Under the pieces are notes generated by a model that was not told where the DNA came from, did not search any database, and was given only the letters and a program-made list of their open reading frames with translations. Position numbers and translations under genes: made by a program. This document shows, one piece after another, positions 55,261 to 64,000 of a stretch of 64,000 nt of DNA (position 1 is its first letter; the number at the start of each line of letters is the position of its first letter). This stretch comes from Paenibacillus sp. D2_2 (GTDB taxonomy: Bacteria; Bacillota; Bacilli; Paenibacillales; Paenibacillaceae), in assembly GCF_031199965.1 (NCBI RefSeq), contig NZ_CP133605.1, positions 2,202,501-2,266,500 on the forward strand, written 5' to 3'.

Positions 55261-55455
55261 ATGGATAACGATTTAACATACGGTAAATTGCAAGAGAAGT
55301 TTTGTGAGAAATTCCCTGGGTTAAAGCGATATATGAACGATTACAGACCAGCTGCAGGAATTAACACTATACGAATATGGTTTGATAATGGAATGGATAT
55401 TGTGGTCTCATATGATCAAGATAAAGATGAATTTATGCTAACTAGTCGCCAATAG
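55261..55455 (+). CDS. Small hypothetical phage protein
   Basis: 64 residues from ATG 55261, preceded by GGGGGTGATTTGT. KLQEKFCEKFPGLKRYMNDY and IRIWFDNGMDIVVSYDQDKD. It is followed by a terminator that overlaps its end. Unknown. Confidence 0.6.
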   Translation: MDNDLTYGKLQEKFCEKFPGLKRYMNDYRPAAGINTIRIWFDNGMDIVVSYDQDKDEFMLTSRQ

Positions 55456-55470
55456 GCGGCTTTTTTATTT
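55443..55470 (+). terminator. Rho-independent terminator
   Basis: AGTCGCC AATA GGCGGCT followed by TTTTT ATTTT; starts inside the last codons of the small gene before it. It separates the structured region from the packaging-side genes. Confidence 0.8.
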
Positions 55471-55493
55471 TACATAACAAAGGAGGTGCTTTA

Positions 55494-56687
55494 GTGCAGA
55501 AACATCAAACTTGGACAGATGAAGAATTAAAGCGATTAAGCGAGCTAAAAGGAACGGGCACACATGCGGAGATCGCGGAAAAGTTATCACATGAGTTTAA
55601 TACAACTATCTCGTCTGAAGGTGTAAGGAAGCGTCTGAAAAGAGGGTGTAAGGTAGCACAAGCGCCTCTTAATTATAAAAACACAAAGGAAATACTACCT
55701 AACGGATCTCATAGGTCGGACAGATTGATAGAAATGTCTGAGGAGATGGAAAAGGATCCGAGCTATCTCTTGAGAGCACACGGATACGACCCAGAGATGT
55801 GGGAACTTACGGCTACCACATGGAGCGAGTGGGGACAGCATAACAGGCAGGACGGGACAGTAACCCTATATGCTAGCAAGATAACAATTAAACCGAAGCA
55901 GATTGGTTCTAACTTAGATGGATTGATAAAGGCCATAGAAAACATTGATCCAATTCTATTCACATACGAACAGGTTGAAACAGAAGACAAACGTATGCTT
56001 GAGATACCAATATTTGATTCACACTTTGGTATATCAGATTACGAATATTACAAACAAACACAACAAAAGATCATCGAAAGACTTTCATCCCGACATTGGG
56101 AGAGAGTCTTATTTATTTTGGGCCAAGACATGCTGCATAACGATGGATTTCGTGGCACTACAACAAGCGGAACGATTATAGAACAGGTAGATACAGCCAA
56201 GGCATGGGAAGAAGCTAGGAAGTTCTTTGAGCCGCTTATAGAGTTGGCATTATCACAATACAGTGTGGTTGATATCATCTATTCACCTGGAAATCATGAC
56301 GAGGCTTTAGGTTGGGCATTCGTACAGATGATCAAAGCGAGATACCCACAACTCAACATTGATGATCGTATGGAGCAACGTAAGGCCTATGTCTATGGAG
56401 ATAACTTTATAGGCATTACTCACGGCGATAAGGGGCGTAAAGACCTTCACAACATATTCCCAATAGAGTTCCCGCAAGAATGGGCCGGGGCCAAGAGCAG
56501 AGAGATCCACACGGGACATTTACACGTTGAAGAGACGAAGGATGTATTCGGTATGGCTGTAAGAACGTTAGCGACAAGAAACCGTACAGATAAATGGCAC
56601 CGTGATAACGGATATGTAGGAGCACATAAGCGCTTCATGTTGTTTGAATATAGCGAGAAAGAGCTTGAATCAATTCATTATGTGTGA
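55494..56687 (+). CDS. HTH plus metallophosphoesterase phage protein
   Basis: 397 residues. N-terminal Myb/SANT-like DNA-binding helix set (WTDEELKRLSELKGTGTHAE, AEKLSHEFNTTISSEGVRKR), then a calcineurin-like phosphoesterase with FDSHFG (D-x-H variant), GQDMLHNDG, SPGNHDEALG, THGDKG and HTGHLHVEE. The metal-binding residues are all present. Such proteins are frequent next to packaging genes, and may process DNA or nucleotides. GTG start behind AAAGGAGGTGC. Confidence 0.82.
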   Translation: MQKHQTWTDEELKRLSELKGTGTHAEIAEKLSHEFNTTISSEGVRKRLKRGCKVAQAPLNYKNTKEILPNGSHRSDRLIEMSEEMEKDPSYLLRAHGYDPEMWELTATTWSEWGQHNRQDGTVTLYASKITIKPKQIGSNLDGLIKAIENIDPILFTYEQVETEDKRMLEIPIFDSHFGISDYEYYKQTQQKIIERLSSRHWERVLFILGQDMLHNDGFRGTTTSGTIIEQVDTAKAWEEARKFFEPLIELALSQYSVVDIIYSPGNHDEALGWAFVQMIKARYPQLNIDDRMEQRKAYVYGDNFIGITHGDKGRKDLHNIFPIEFPQEWAGAKSREIHTGHLHVEETKDVFGMAVRTLATRNRTDKWHRDNGYVGAHKRFMLFEYSEKELESIHYV

Positions 56688-56697
56688 GGTGAGCAAA

Positions 56698-56931
56698 ATG
56701 GCTAACGATCCAATAAATCCAAAGCACTATACAAGTGGAAAGGTAGAATGTATCGAAGCTATAGAAGCTGCTACAGATGGTTTAACAGGCGTTGAAGCTT
56801 ACACTACAGGTAGCGCTATAAAATATCTTTGGCGCTGGAAAAGAAAGAATGGTATCGAGGATCTAAAAAAGGCGCAATGGTTTCTAAATAAGCTAATTGA
56901 AACGGTAGGTGATAACAATGGTAAAGCTTAG
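56698..56931 (+). CDS. DUF3310 phage protein
   Basis: 77 residues from ATG 56698. Motifs NPKHYTSGKVECIEAIEA, GSAIKYLWRWKRKNGIEDLK and KAQWFLNKL are those of DUF3310 (SaV-like) proteins, sometimes called nucleotide kinases, without proof. Overlaps the next gene. Confidence 0.85.
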   Translation: MANDPINPKHYTSGKVECIEAIEAATDGLTGVEAYTTGSAIKYLWRWKRKNGIEDLKKAQWFLNKLIETVGDNNGKA

Positions 56932-57127
56932 TCTCGACTTATTGAATGTCAAACCAGTTGAAGGAATGGCAAGGTTGCTTGCTGATATGTTCAGGGATGA
57001 AAGAATACCGGTGGAAGTCAAAGAGGAATATATAAATCAGTTCGAAGCGATTGAATGGGAGAACAAGCCAGTTACTGAGGCAGAAGCATACGGTAATGAC
57101 TGCCCGAATGGTAACTGCGAAATATGA
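56918..57127 (+). CDS. Small hypothetical phage protein
   Basis: 69 residues from ATG 56918, acidic, ending NDCPNGNCEI. Unknown. Confidence 0.55.
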   Translation: MVKLSLDLLNVKPVEGMARLLADMFRDERIPVEVKEEYINQFEAIEWENKPVTEAEAYGNDCPNGNCEI

Positions 57128-57270
57128 AGCAGTTCGTTAACGACATGATCCATATGAGCGAAGGGGAAAAGATGATCTTTTACTGGTGGGTATGGTTGGG
57201 TATGATCGGTATTTGTTTAGTTGCTGGATGGTTGCTCGGGGAAAAGGTAAGTAACAGAACGGAGGAATGA
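57124..57270 (+). CDS. Small phage membrane protein
   Basis: 48 residues with a single membrane helix (MIFYWWVWLGMIGICLVAGW) and charged ends. Overlaps the preceding stop by four bases. Unknown; too short for ordinary gene-size cut-offs. Confidence 0.6.
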   Translation: MKQFVNDMIHMSEGEKMIFYWWVWLGMIGICLVAGWLLGEKVSNRTEE

Positions 57271-57273
57271 CTA

Positions 57274-57663
57274 ATGTCAAATAAGTGCCTATGTGTAAGC
57301 TGTGGAGGATGGTTCAAACGTCAAGGAATGGCTAAAGATGGTGTGACATGTCGTGATTGTAAAGAACAAAAAGCAAACGATCATTATTATGGAGTAAGTA
57401 TTAAATCTGTGGGTGACGGTGAAATGATTTTGCCTTTAAATAATCTAAAAAAAGATCTTCTAAAACAAGATAACAATCTGTATTTGGAAAAGGTATATAA
57501 CCGCGCTGATTTGATGAGTGCTATGGATGCTCTGGATAGGTTAGGCAAGGAGTATAAGGTTAGAAAACTAAACCAACAAGGCAATGCCATTAAGAATATT
57601 CCAAGTTTCTATTGGGAGATCAAAGAAGAGAATAGCAATGGCACTAAAACGTTTCTGCTCTAA
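57274..57663 (+). CDS. Phage protein with two cysteine pairs
   Basis: 129 residues. CLCVSCGGWFKRQG and VTCRDCKEQKA form a likely zinc knuckle at the N terminus; the remainder is helical. It overlaps the start of the HNH gene by 26 bases. Unknown. Confidence 0.6.
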   Translation: MSNKCLCVSCGGWFKRQGMAKDGVTCRDCKEQKANDHYYGVSIKSVGDGEMILPLNNLKKDLLKQDNNLYLEKVYNRADLMSAMDALDRLGKEYKVRKLNQQGNAIKNIPSFYWEIKEENSNGTKTFLL

Positions 57664-58009
57664 GTCTGGATGTAAGATGCTAACAGATGGCAAGTACTGT
57701 GATGACCACGCCAACCTAGCACAAGATGATACAACAACACGTAACAGACTGTACGATAAGCAAGTACGTAACCAAGATGCAAAGAAGTTCTATAACTCCA
57801 AAGAGTGGATAGTGGCGAGAGCTCAGAGGTTACGTATAGATAAAGGACTATGTCAAGAGTGTTTAAGAGAGAAACGCATCAAGAGTGCTGATATGGTCCA
57901 TCATACGAAGCCTATAAGAGATAATTGGGAGCTACGCCTAAGTATAAAGCACTTGGAGAGTTTATGTAATAGTTGTCATGGTAAGATAGACCACGACAAG
58001 CTCAAGTGA
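57638..58009 (+). CDS. HNH endonuclease near the terminase genes
   Basis: About 123 residues from ATG 57638. N-terminal cysteine patch CSKSGCKMLTDGKYCDDH, then the HNH core CQECLREKRI, MVHHTKPIRDNWELRL, LESLCNSCHGKI. HNH proteins next to terminase are needed for cos cutting and packaging in many HK97-like phages, so that role is likely. Confidence 0.88.
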   Translation: MALKRFCSKSGCKMLTDGKYCDDHANLAQDDTTTRNRLYDKQVRNQDAKKFYNSKEWIVARAQRLRIDKGLCQECLREKRIKSADMVHHTKPIRDNWELRLSIKHLESLCNSCHGKIDHDKLK

Positions 58010-58024
58010 AATGGAGAAGAGCAA

Positions 58025-58498
58025 ATGTTGGGAGTTATCAAAAGCATAGAGGAAGTACATGATTTACAAGTGACTTCGATAGCTCCGGGTAGTGGAACTG
58101 GAGGACGATTAGGAGTAAAGCAAATGCTCAATCAATTGTTCTTTTCTGATTCATTTATGGATGGATACAAAGTGGATACTGACAACCACACGCTATACGT
58201 GCTGATTGATAATGGTCAGTGTTGTAGTGAGTCATGGGGATATCTATCCAGCGAAGATGATTTAAATAAATATATTGGATCAACACTCACTGAGGTTAAC
58301 TTAACAGATATAGCATTAAACCAAAAGAGAGTTGATTATAGTGGATACTATAAAGAAGCTGGCGGAATCCAGTTTGTTGATTTTCATACGGACTCAGGAG
58401 TGTTTCAACTAGCAGTATACAACGGACATAATGGTTATTATGGTCATGGGATATTAATCGTTAAAGACGACGATGTTATTTTGTCGGACACTCTATAG
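58025..58498 (+). CDS. Hypothetical phage protein
   Basis: 157 residues, beta-rich, with VLIDNGQCCSESWGYLSSED and VFQLAVYNGHNGYYGHG. I do not recognise the family. ATG after GGAGAAGAGCAA. It lies between the HNH and the terminase genes, where accessory proteins are common. Confidence 0.6.
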   Translation: MLGVIKSIEEVHDLQVTSIAPGSGTGGRLGVKQMLNQLFFSDSFMDGYKVDTDNHTLYVLIDNGQCCSESWGYLSSEDDLNKYIGSTLTEVNLTDIALNQKRVDYSGYYKEAGGIQFVDFHTDSGVFQLAVYNGHNGYYGHGILIVKDDDVILSDTL

Positions 58499-58502
58499 AT
58501 AT

Positions 58503-58562
58503 GGAGGGGGTGGGTCAAAAAGTTTTCAATGACAAACCCGAAGACCGCGTCTCCCCTTTTTT
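58503..58562. other. Candidate cos region before the terminase genes
   Basis: A G-rich block (GGAGGGGGTGGGTC) and, about 30 bases on, GACCGCGTCTCCCC face each other as an imperfect inverted repeat, in the 106-base gap before the small terminase gene. In cos phages of this type the cutting site usually lies at just this place. Inference from position and symmetry. Confidence 0.4.
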
Positions 58563-58604
58563 TGCGTGAAAATTCGTTTTTTGAAACTTTAGGAGGTGAT
58601 CCCT

Positions 58605-59228
58605 GTGGGAAGAAACGCTAAACCAGTGTCCCTGCATCTTGCGCAGGGTAATCCAAATAGACTTACAAAGGAAGAATTGGCAGCAAGAGCGGATAATGAA
58701 GTTAAGCTTGGTAAAATCGAACTTGATCGTGTAAAACCACCGTCATTCGTAAGGGATGACACAGTTGCATACTCGTATTGGAAGCAACTTATGAAGGAAT
58801 ACAAAGATGCTGCAAAGCAAGGTATTGACTTATTAACCACATCTGATGTAAACCTGTTAGCTTTGTACTGTCGGACCTATTCAGAATATGAAAAACTGCT
58901 AAAACAGTACCAAAAAATAGAGAATATAGCTATCGATGACTATGTTTTCGAACAATATTTTGATAATTTGCAAGCTCAAGCCGAAGCCAATGAACAGGAC
59001 GTTAATGAGTACGGATTGAGGGCCATGAAATATATCTCTCAACTAGCCTCATTGGATGGTGTTCTAAAGATTGAGACCGCCATCAACAAAAAGATGGACA
59101 TGCTTATCAAAATGCAGGATCGCTTGTTCTTGAATCCTCTTGCCAAGGTAAAGAACATACCTAAACCGAAGGAGAAAGACAAGCCACAAAGTAAATTCGG
59201 TAAATTCAGCGGAGGGCGCGGAGGATGA
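58605..59228 (+). CDS. terS: Terminase small subunit (P27 family)
   Basis: About 207 residues from GTG 58605, eight bases after AGGAGG. The sequence starts GRNAKPVSLHLAQGNPNRLT, the conserved opening of P27-type subunits, then LTTSDVNLLALYCRTYSEYE and a C-terminal basic part. Binds the packaging site and delivers DNA to the large subunit, with which its gene overlaps by four bases. Confidence 0.9.
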   Translation: MGRNAKPVSLHLAQGNPNRLTKEELAARADNEVKLGKIELDRVKPPSFVRDDTVAYSYWKQLMKEYKDAAKQGIDLLTTSDVNLLALYCRTYSEYEKLLKQYQKIENIAIDDYVFEQYFDNLQAQAEANEQDVNEYGLRAMKYISQLASLDGVLKIETAINKKMDMLIKMQDRLFLNPLAKVKNIPKPKEKDKPQSKFGKFSGGRGG

Positions 59229-60988
59229 ATTATCCTCTTAATGTGCTGGCTGAAAATGACCGCACGACAAGATATGCTCTTGCGGTAGTTAATGGAGAAC
59301 TTGATAGAGCGGTTGGGCAAACGGAAATACAAGCATGTCAAAGGCATCTTAATGACCTGGAGAGGCAAGGAACAGACGATTTTCCCTATGTGTGGGATCC
59401 GAGCGCAGCATATGAGCTTATAGAGTTCGCTGAAACGCTCACTTTGGCGGAAGGTGAAGAACCGGAGCCACTTAAACTATGGGGATTTCAAGACTTCATC
59501 TTCGGTTCTTGGCACGGGTGGAGAACGTTAAACGGATACAGACGCTTTAGAACATCATACGTACAAGTAGCAAGACAAAACGGGAAGTCACTCGGTAATG
59601 CGGTGCCTTCTCTTTTTTATGGTAATTTTGACGGATACATGTACCCTCAGATTTATGCTACTGCTACAAAACAGGCTCAAGCTTGGATAGTTGCAAAAGA
59701 GTGTGTTAAGTTCATCAACGCTGATCCAGAGTTATCAGGAACAAAATATGAAGCTGGTCTATTCACTATAAAAGAGTACGTAAATAAAATATTATGTAAT
59801 TTGACAAATGGTGAAATTGTAGCTCTTGGACGTGATACAGAGAGTATAGATGGTTTCAGGCCATACTTCGGGAGTGTTGATGAGTATCATAAACACAAAA
59901 CAAATCAGATGTATAAATTACTTGTTGATGGCACTACAAAACTAAAACAATGTTTAATATCTGTCATTACAACTGCTGGATTCGATCTTAATGGACCTTG
60001 TTATGATTTATATCAATATTGTAAAAAGATACTCGCTGGAGTTATTGATGATGAAACTCAGTTCGTTTATATTTCTGAGCTTGATCGTAATGATGATGTT
60101 TGGGATGAAAAGAATTGGGGCAAGGCCAACCCGTTGTGGACGGATCAAACGCTAATTAGTCTTCGTTCTGCTGCTATAAAGGCGAAAGAGATGCAAGGCG
60201 AGGAATTAAGAAACTTCTATACAAAGTCATTAAACGAGTGGGTGCAATTCGCGGACAATCAATACATGAACCTAGAACACTGGAAAAATTGCGAATCTGA
60301 TATGACCATTGAAGACGTTCGCGGCGGTGAATGTTACTTAGGACTTGACCTTTCTAGTGGCGGCGACCTTACATCAGGCGTGTTAGAGTTTCCGTTGAAT
60401 ATTGATGGAGAGAGGAAATACTTTGTCCATTCGCATAGCTTTATCCCGGCGAAACGTGTTGCTGAACACGTCAAGACAGACCATGCTCCGTATGACATGT
60501 GGATCAAAGCAGGATTACTGACGCCAACACAAACATTAGGCGGCGTTAAAACTGATTACAAGTATATTCTAAGCTATTATAAAGAGCTTATAGATAAATA
60601 TGACTTACAGTTAAAAGGAATTGCTTATGACCCTCATAATGCGGATGCTTTTTTAAGTGATCTCGATGAAACTTTTGGCGTTGATTGTGTGGAGATAAGA
60701 CAAAGCGCTCGTAGTTTAAACGATGCTACGGTTGATTTTAAGCTTGAAGTCGAGGCGGGCAATGTTATTTACAACAAAGGTGAGAAACTTTTGTCGTGGA
60801 GTGTTGCGAATGCCAAAACTGAGAGTAATAGCTTTGGTGAAATCAAGATAGTCAAAGGTGAACCGGGTAAAAGGATTGACCCTGTTGACGCCATTATCGA
60901 TGCTCATAAACTTACTTTAAGCATGGTTGAAACAACTATTGATATAACACAAGCGACTAATGACTACTTAGACATGATGGGATGGTAA
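59225..60988 (+). CDS. terL: Terminase large subunit
   Basis: 587 residues. The ATPase domain has the atypical Walker A VQVARQNGKSLGNAV, a Walker B/DE pair in FGSVDEYHKHKTNQM, and a coupling motif CLISVITTAGFDLNGP. The nuclease domain has LGLDLSSGGDLTSG, IAYDPHNADAFL and RIDPVDAIIDA acidic residues. Length and motifs fit the HK97-like cos packaging type (YmfN-like). Intact. Confidence 0.95.
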   Translation: MNYPLNVLAENDRTTRYALAVVNGELDRAVGQTEIQACQRHLNDLERQGTDDFPYVWDPSAAYELIEFAETLTLAEGEEPEPLKLWGFQDFIFGSWHGWRTLNGYRRFRTSYVQVARQNGKSLGNAVPSLFYGNFDGYMYPQIYATATKQAQAWIVAKECVKFINADPELSGTKYEAGLFTIKEYVNKILCNLTNGEIVALGRDTESIDGFRPYFGSVDEYHKHKTNQMYKLLVDGTTKLKQCLISVITTAGFDLNGPCYDLYQYCKKILAGVIDDETQFVYISELDRNDDVWDEKNWGKANPLWTDQTLISLRSAAIKAKEMQGEELRNFYTKSLNEWVQFADNQYMNLEHWKNCESDMTIEDVRGGECYLGLDLSSGGDLTSGVLEFPLNIDGERKYFVHSHSFIPAKRVAEHVKTDHAPYDMWIKAGLLTPTQTLGGVKTDYKYILSYYKELIDKYDLQLKGIAYDPHNADAFLSDLDETFGVDCVEIRQSARSLNDATVDFKLEVEAGNVIYNKGEKLLSWSVANAKTESNSFGEIKIVKGEPGKRIDPVDAIIDAHKLTLSMVETTIDITQATNDYLDMMGW

Positions 60989-61000
60989 GGGGGTGATAGA

Positions 61001-62266
61001 TTGAGACTGTTTTCGTGGTTTAAGAGTCCGAAAAATCAAGCTGATGATAGCGATGATGGAGAATATGCTGATCTGAATAGCGAAAAATTACTAGAATGGC
61101 TAGGCATTAAGGGAAAGTATTCCAAAAATAAACTTTCAGAAGCTACTTACTTTGCGTGTTTGAAAATTCTCGCTGAAAGCATGGGTAAACTTCCGTTACA
61201 CATGCTACAGAAAACAAGCAAAGGTATCGTTACGAGTGATAAGGATGACCTATACGGATTGTTAAAGCTTAGACCAAACCCATATATGACGAGTTCAATA
61301 TTCTGGTCTACTGTCGAAATGAACAGGAATCACTATGGAAATGCTTATGTTTGGAAAAGGTATCAAGGCGCCAAACTGAAAGATTTATGGATAATGCCAA
61401 GTGATGATGTATCAATCATTTATGATGATGCTGGCATTTTCGGCAAAGAAGATAAGCTGTGGTACAGGTATTCTGACAAGCGTAGTGGGAAACAACACGT
61501 TTTCCCTCATGACGATGTTCTGCATTTCAAAACATCAATGACTTTTGATGGTATCACTGGATTGCCTGTCAGCGAGATGCTCAAATACACCGTAGATGGG
61601 GCGTTAGAGAGTCAAGAGTTTATGAACAACCTCTATAAGACGGGACTTACAGGCAAAGCCGTACTTGAGTACACAGGGGATCTCGACAAAGGGGCAAAGG
61701 AAAGGCTTGTGAAAGGGTTTGAAGACTTCTCTAATGGGTCTAAGAACGCTGGGAAAATAATTCCTGTACCGCTTGGTATGAAGCTTGTTCCGCTTGATAT
61801 CAAACTTACAGATAGTCAGTTCTTCGAACTTAAAAAATATTCTGCCTTGCAAATTGCTGCTGGTTTTGGAATAAAACCAAACCAAATAAACGATTATGAG
61901 AAGTCAAGTTATGCCTCTGCCGAGGCTCAGAACTTGGCTTTTTATGTTGACACGCTTTTGTTCATCGTGAAGCAATACGAGGAAGAAATCACCTATAAGG
62001 TGCTTAGTACAAAACTCATCAAAGATGGTTACTTTTGGAAATTCAATGTCAACGTTATTTTGCGTGCAGATATCAAGTCGCAAATCGAAGCGCTATCCAA
62101 AGGAGTAAACAACATGATTTATACTCCGAACGAAGCGAGAGGATACCTTGACCTGCCTTCTGAAGATGGCGGAGATACTTTGTATGCTAACGGCAACTAC
62201 ATCCAGATATCAAAGGTTGGCGAGCAATATAGCAAATCAGCAGGGAAGGGAGGTGAGGAAGAGTGA
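61001..62266 (+). CDS. Phage portal protein (HK97 family)
   Basis: 421 residues. The stretch SEATYFACLKILAESMGKLP, RPNPYMTSSIFWSTVEMNRN, HYGNAYVWK and KYSALQIAAGFGIKPNQIND are standard for the HK97-like portal. TTG start behind AAGGGGGTGAT. Forms the dodecameric ring at the head vertex. Confidence 0.95.
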   Translation: MRLFSWFKSPKNQADDSDDGEYADLNSEKLLEWLGIKGKYSKNKLSEATYFACLKILAESMGKLPLHMLQKTSKGIVTSDKDDLYGLLKLRPNPYMTSSIFWSTVEMNRNHYGNAYVWKRYQGAKLKDLWIMPSDDVSIIYDDAGIFGKEDKLWYRYSDKRSGKQHVFPHDDVLHFKTSMTFDGITGLPVSEMLKYTVDGALESQEFMNNLYKTGLTGKAVLEYTGDLDKGAKERLVKGFEDFSNGSKNAGKIIPVPLGMKLVPLDIKLTDSQFFELKKYSALQIAAGFGIKPNQINDYEKSSYASAEAQNLAFYVDTLLFIVKQYEEEITYKVLSTKLIKDGYFWKFNVNVILRADIKSQIEALSKGVNNMIYTPNEARGYLDLPSEDGGDTLYANGNYIQISKVGEQYSKSAGKGGEEE

Positions 62267-62985
62267 AGTTCTGGAGTTTTATAGAAAACAAAGCAACTGA
62301 AACAGAACCAGAAAGCATTGAGTTACGAATAGAGGGCGACATCGTTGATGATAGCGATGTTTGGATCTATGAATGGTTTGGAGAGCCGGCGGCAGCCCCT
62401 AATTTGTTTAGAGAAGAACTATCAAATTACAAGGGAAAAGATTTAACTGTATGGATTGATAGTTATGGTGGTAGCGTGTTTGCAGGAGCAAGCATTTATA
62501 ACGCTCTTAAGGAACATAAGGGCAAGGTCACTGTGAAAGTCGATGGTAAGGCTATGAGCGCAGCATCTGTAATCGCTATGGCTGGTGATGAAGTACTCAT
62601 GAGTCCTGTGGCTGTAATGATGATCCATAACCCGCTTACAGGCGTTTATGGTGACATGCATAACTTGCGAAAAGTTGCTGATATCTTGGACGAAGTTAAA
62701 GATTCGATCATTAATGCATATGTCCTCAAAACAGGAAAATCAAGAGAAGAAGTTTCTGCATTGATGGACGAAGAATTTTATATGTCCGCTAATACTGCAT
62801 TGAAAAACAAATTCGTTGACGGTGTACTTTATCAAGATCAACCGCTAAATGTTGAAAATCTAAGCGGAATTTCTCTGAATCGCCTATCGGTGGTCAGCAA
62901 TGCAAGACAGTCAGTAGAACATGCAATTAACCTATTTAAACCGGAAGATAACGAAGATTTAGAACTTGAAATAAGCCTAATTTAG
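62263..62985 (+). CDS. ClpP-like prohead protease
   Basis: 240 residues, S14-type fold. WIDSYGGSVFAGASIYNALK, the serine in GKAMSAASVIAMAGDEV, the histidine in VMMIHNPLTGVYG and a later Asp in LDEVKD complete a ClpP-like triad. Cleaves the scaffold part of the capsid protein during head maturation. Overlaps the portal stop by four bases. Confidence 0.92.
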   Translation: MKFWSFIENKATETEPESIELRIEGDIVDDSDVWIYEWFGEPAAAPNLFREELSNYKGKDLTVWIDSYGGSVFAGASIYNALKEHKGKVTVKVDGKAMSAASVIAMAGDEVLMSPVAVMMIHNPLTGVYGDMHNLRKVADILDEVKDSIINAYVLKTGKSREEVSALMDEEFYMSANTALKNKFVDGVLYQDQPLNVENLSGISLNRLSVVSNARQSVEHAINLFKPEDNEDLELEISLI

Positions 62986-63002
62986 AAAGGATGAAAGTGT
63001 AT

Positions 63003-64000
63003 ATGAATAAGAAGTTGAGAGACATGTTGGAGAAAATTGAAAACAAAAAGGCAGAGGCTCGGGAGTTTCTAAACCAAGGGAAAAAGGAAGAAGCAAGAAC
63101 GCTGCTTAATGAAATTAAGAACTTGCAAGAGGAATTCGACATTGCAAAAGATCTGTATGATCAGGAGAAAGAAGATATTGAAGATAAGGTAGAAAAACAA
63201 CCAATTGTCGATGCGAAAAAAGGATTGAATGCATTCGTGAACATCTTCAAATCGGCTGTGCTTAAAAAGACAGCAAATGAAGAAGATGTGAAAATCTATA
63301 ACATGATGACTGAAGCCGATCCGGTAGGTGGTGTTTCTGATGGTGGTATTACAGTACCTCAGGATATCCGCACACAAATTATGGAGTTGCGCAGATCAGA
63401 AGATGCGCTTGAAACGCTTGTGAATGTGGAACCAGTCTCAACTCTCAGCGGATCGAGAGTTATTGAAGTCAATGCTGATCAAGTTCCATTTGACAACGTG
63501 GACGAAGCGGCAGAGTTTCCAGACGTTGAAACACCGCAATTCGAAAATATCACTTACAAGGTGAAAAAGAAAGGCGGCATTCTCAAGGTAACAAGAGAAT
63601 TGTTGCAGGATACCGCAGAAAATATCATTGGATACTTAAGACGTTGGATCGCTAAAAAGTCGAAAGTAACACGCAATTTCTTGATTCTAGGTCAATTAGA
63701 CTCTAGCTTTGGTGGAGCTAAGACGAAGGAATTGAAGACGTTGGATGATTTTAAAGATGTGTTCAATGTATCTCTTGATCCTGCAATTGCAATTTCTTCC
63801 CGGGTACTAACCAACCAAGATGGTTTCAACTGGTTGGACAAGCTGAAAGACATTGACGGTAAATATGTATTGCAACCAGATCCGACTAATGCAACTAAAA
63901 AACTGTTGTTTGGTAGTTACCCAGTAACCGTTGTTACAAATAAAGTTTTACCAACTACAAGCAAAAATGTACCTTTCTATATGGGTGATTTCAAAGAAGC
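63003..64000 (+). CDS. Major capsid protein, HK97 family (cut by window end)
   Basis: The first 332 residues are visible. An N-terminal coiled coil (DMLEKIENKKAEAREFLNQG and on to about residue 65) is the scaffold-like delta domain, which the protease removes. Then the HK97 fold begins: GGITVPQDIRTQIMELRRSE, VNVEPVSTLSGSRVIEV, FENITYKVKKKGGILKVTRE and LGQLDSSFGG. The remainder lies beyond 64,000. ATG after AGAAAGGATGAAAGTG. Confidence 0.93.
   Translation, partial: MNKKLRDMLEKIENKKAEAREFLNQGKKEEARTLLNEIKNLQEEFDIAKDLYDQEKEDIEDKVEKQPIVDAKKGLNAFVNIFKSAVLKKTANEEDVKIYNMMTEADPVGGVSDGGITVPQDIRTQIMELRRSEDALETLVNVEPVSTLSGSRVIEVNADQVPFDNVDEAAEFPDVETPQFENITYKVKKKGGILKVTRELLQDTAENIIGYLRRWIAKKSKVTRNFLILGQLDSSFGGAKTKELKTLDDFKDVFNVSLDPAIAISSRVLTNQDGFNWLDKLKDIDGKYVLQPDPTNATKKLLFGSYPVTVVTNKVLPTTSKNVPFYMGDFKE

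Larger units (their letters stand above)
35345..64000. mobile_element. Siphovirus-type prophage, left part
   Basis: From the break in the ABC exporter gene to the end of the window: integrase at the left end, repressor, early, recombination, replication, late regulator, packaging and head genes in standard lambdoid order. Sequence is more AT-rich than the host genes. The right end and the attR lie beyond 64,000. The left attachment core is probably within 35,330-35,360, overlapping the conserved exporter codons. Confidence 0.95.

Overview
The window looks like a low- to mid-GC Gram-positive chromosome, most probably Paenibacillus. Evidence: strong AGGAGG-type ribosome binding sites with many TTG/GTG starts, topoisomerase IV genes parE-parC in Firmicute order, and a secreted multidomain cellulase locus (GH30, GH6-FN3x4-CBM3, GH5-FN3x2-CBM3) of the kind found in plant-polymer-degrading paenibacilli. 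No rRNA, tRNA or CRISPR array was seen.

Host part (1 to about 35,350). An ABC ATPase/permease pair; parE-parC; purine nucleoside phosphorylase and a nucleoside deoxyribosyltransferase; a LysR regulator divergent from the branched-chain aminotransferase ilvE; a run of small accessory genes (GNAT, MarR, Nudix, SemiSWEET-like, YcxB-like, aminoglycoside-phosphotransferase-like kinase, VOC, DUF1801, an XRE-cupin regulator divergent from a LysE-type exporter, hydrolases, an M50-like membrane protein); the glycoside hydrolases; further small genes; a hairpin-rich intergenic repeat; an IS3-family element; an RluA-type pseudouridine synthase and a class I methyltransferase; and the 5' end of an ABC exporter gene cut off by a prophage.

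Prophage part (about 35,350 to beyond 64,000). A siphovirus-type HK97-fold cos-like prophage, left end first: tyrosine integrase, CI-like repressor, Cro/excisionase-like genes, ORF6N/ORF6C antirepressor, a recombination module (SMC-like ATPase, RecT, PD-(D/E)XK exonuclease, SSB), replication (DUF4373-type initiator with candidate iterons, DnaC-like loader), a RuvC-like resolvase, a cytosine-C5 methyltransferase with a long second reading frame inside it, a lone DndC-like ATP pyrophosphatase, many tiny accessory proteins, an ArpU-type late regulator followed by two RNA-structure-rich intergenic stretches, then HNH, terminase small and large subunits, portal, ClpP-like prohead protease and major capsid protein (cut by the window end).

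A caution for readers: about twenty host reading frames, including the essential parE, are broken by single-base deletions at short homopolymers. Restoring one base each time gives full-length family members, so I annotate these as whole genes and regard the breaks as probable consensus errors. The prophage half shows only two such breaks.
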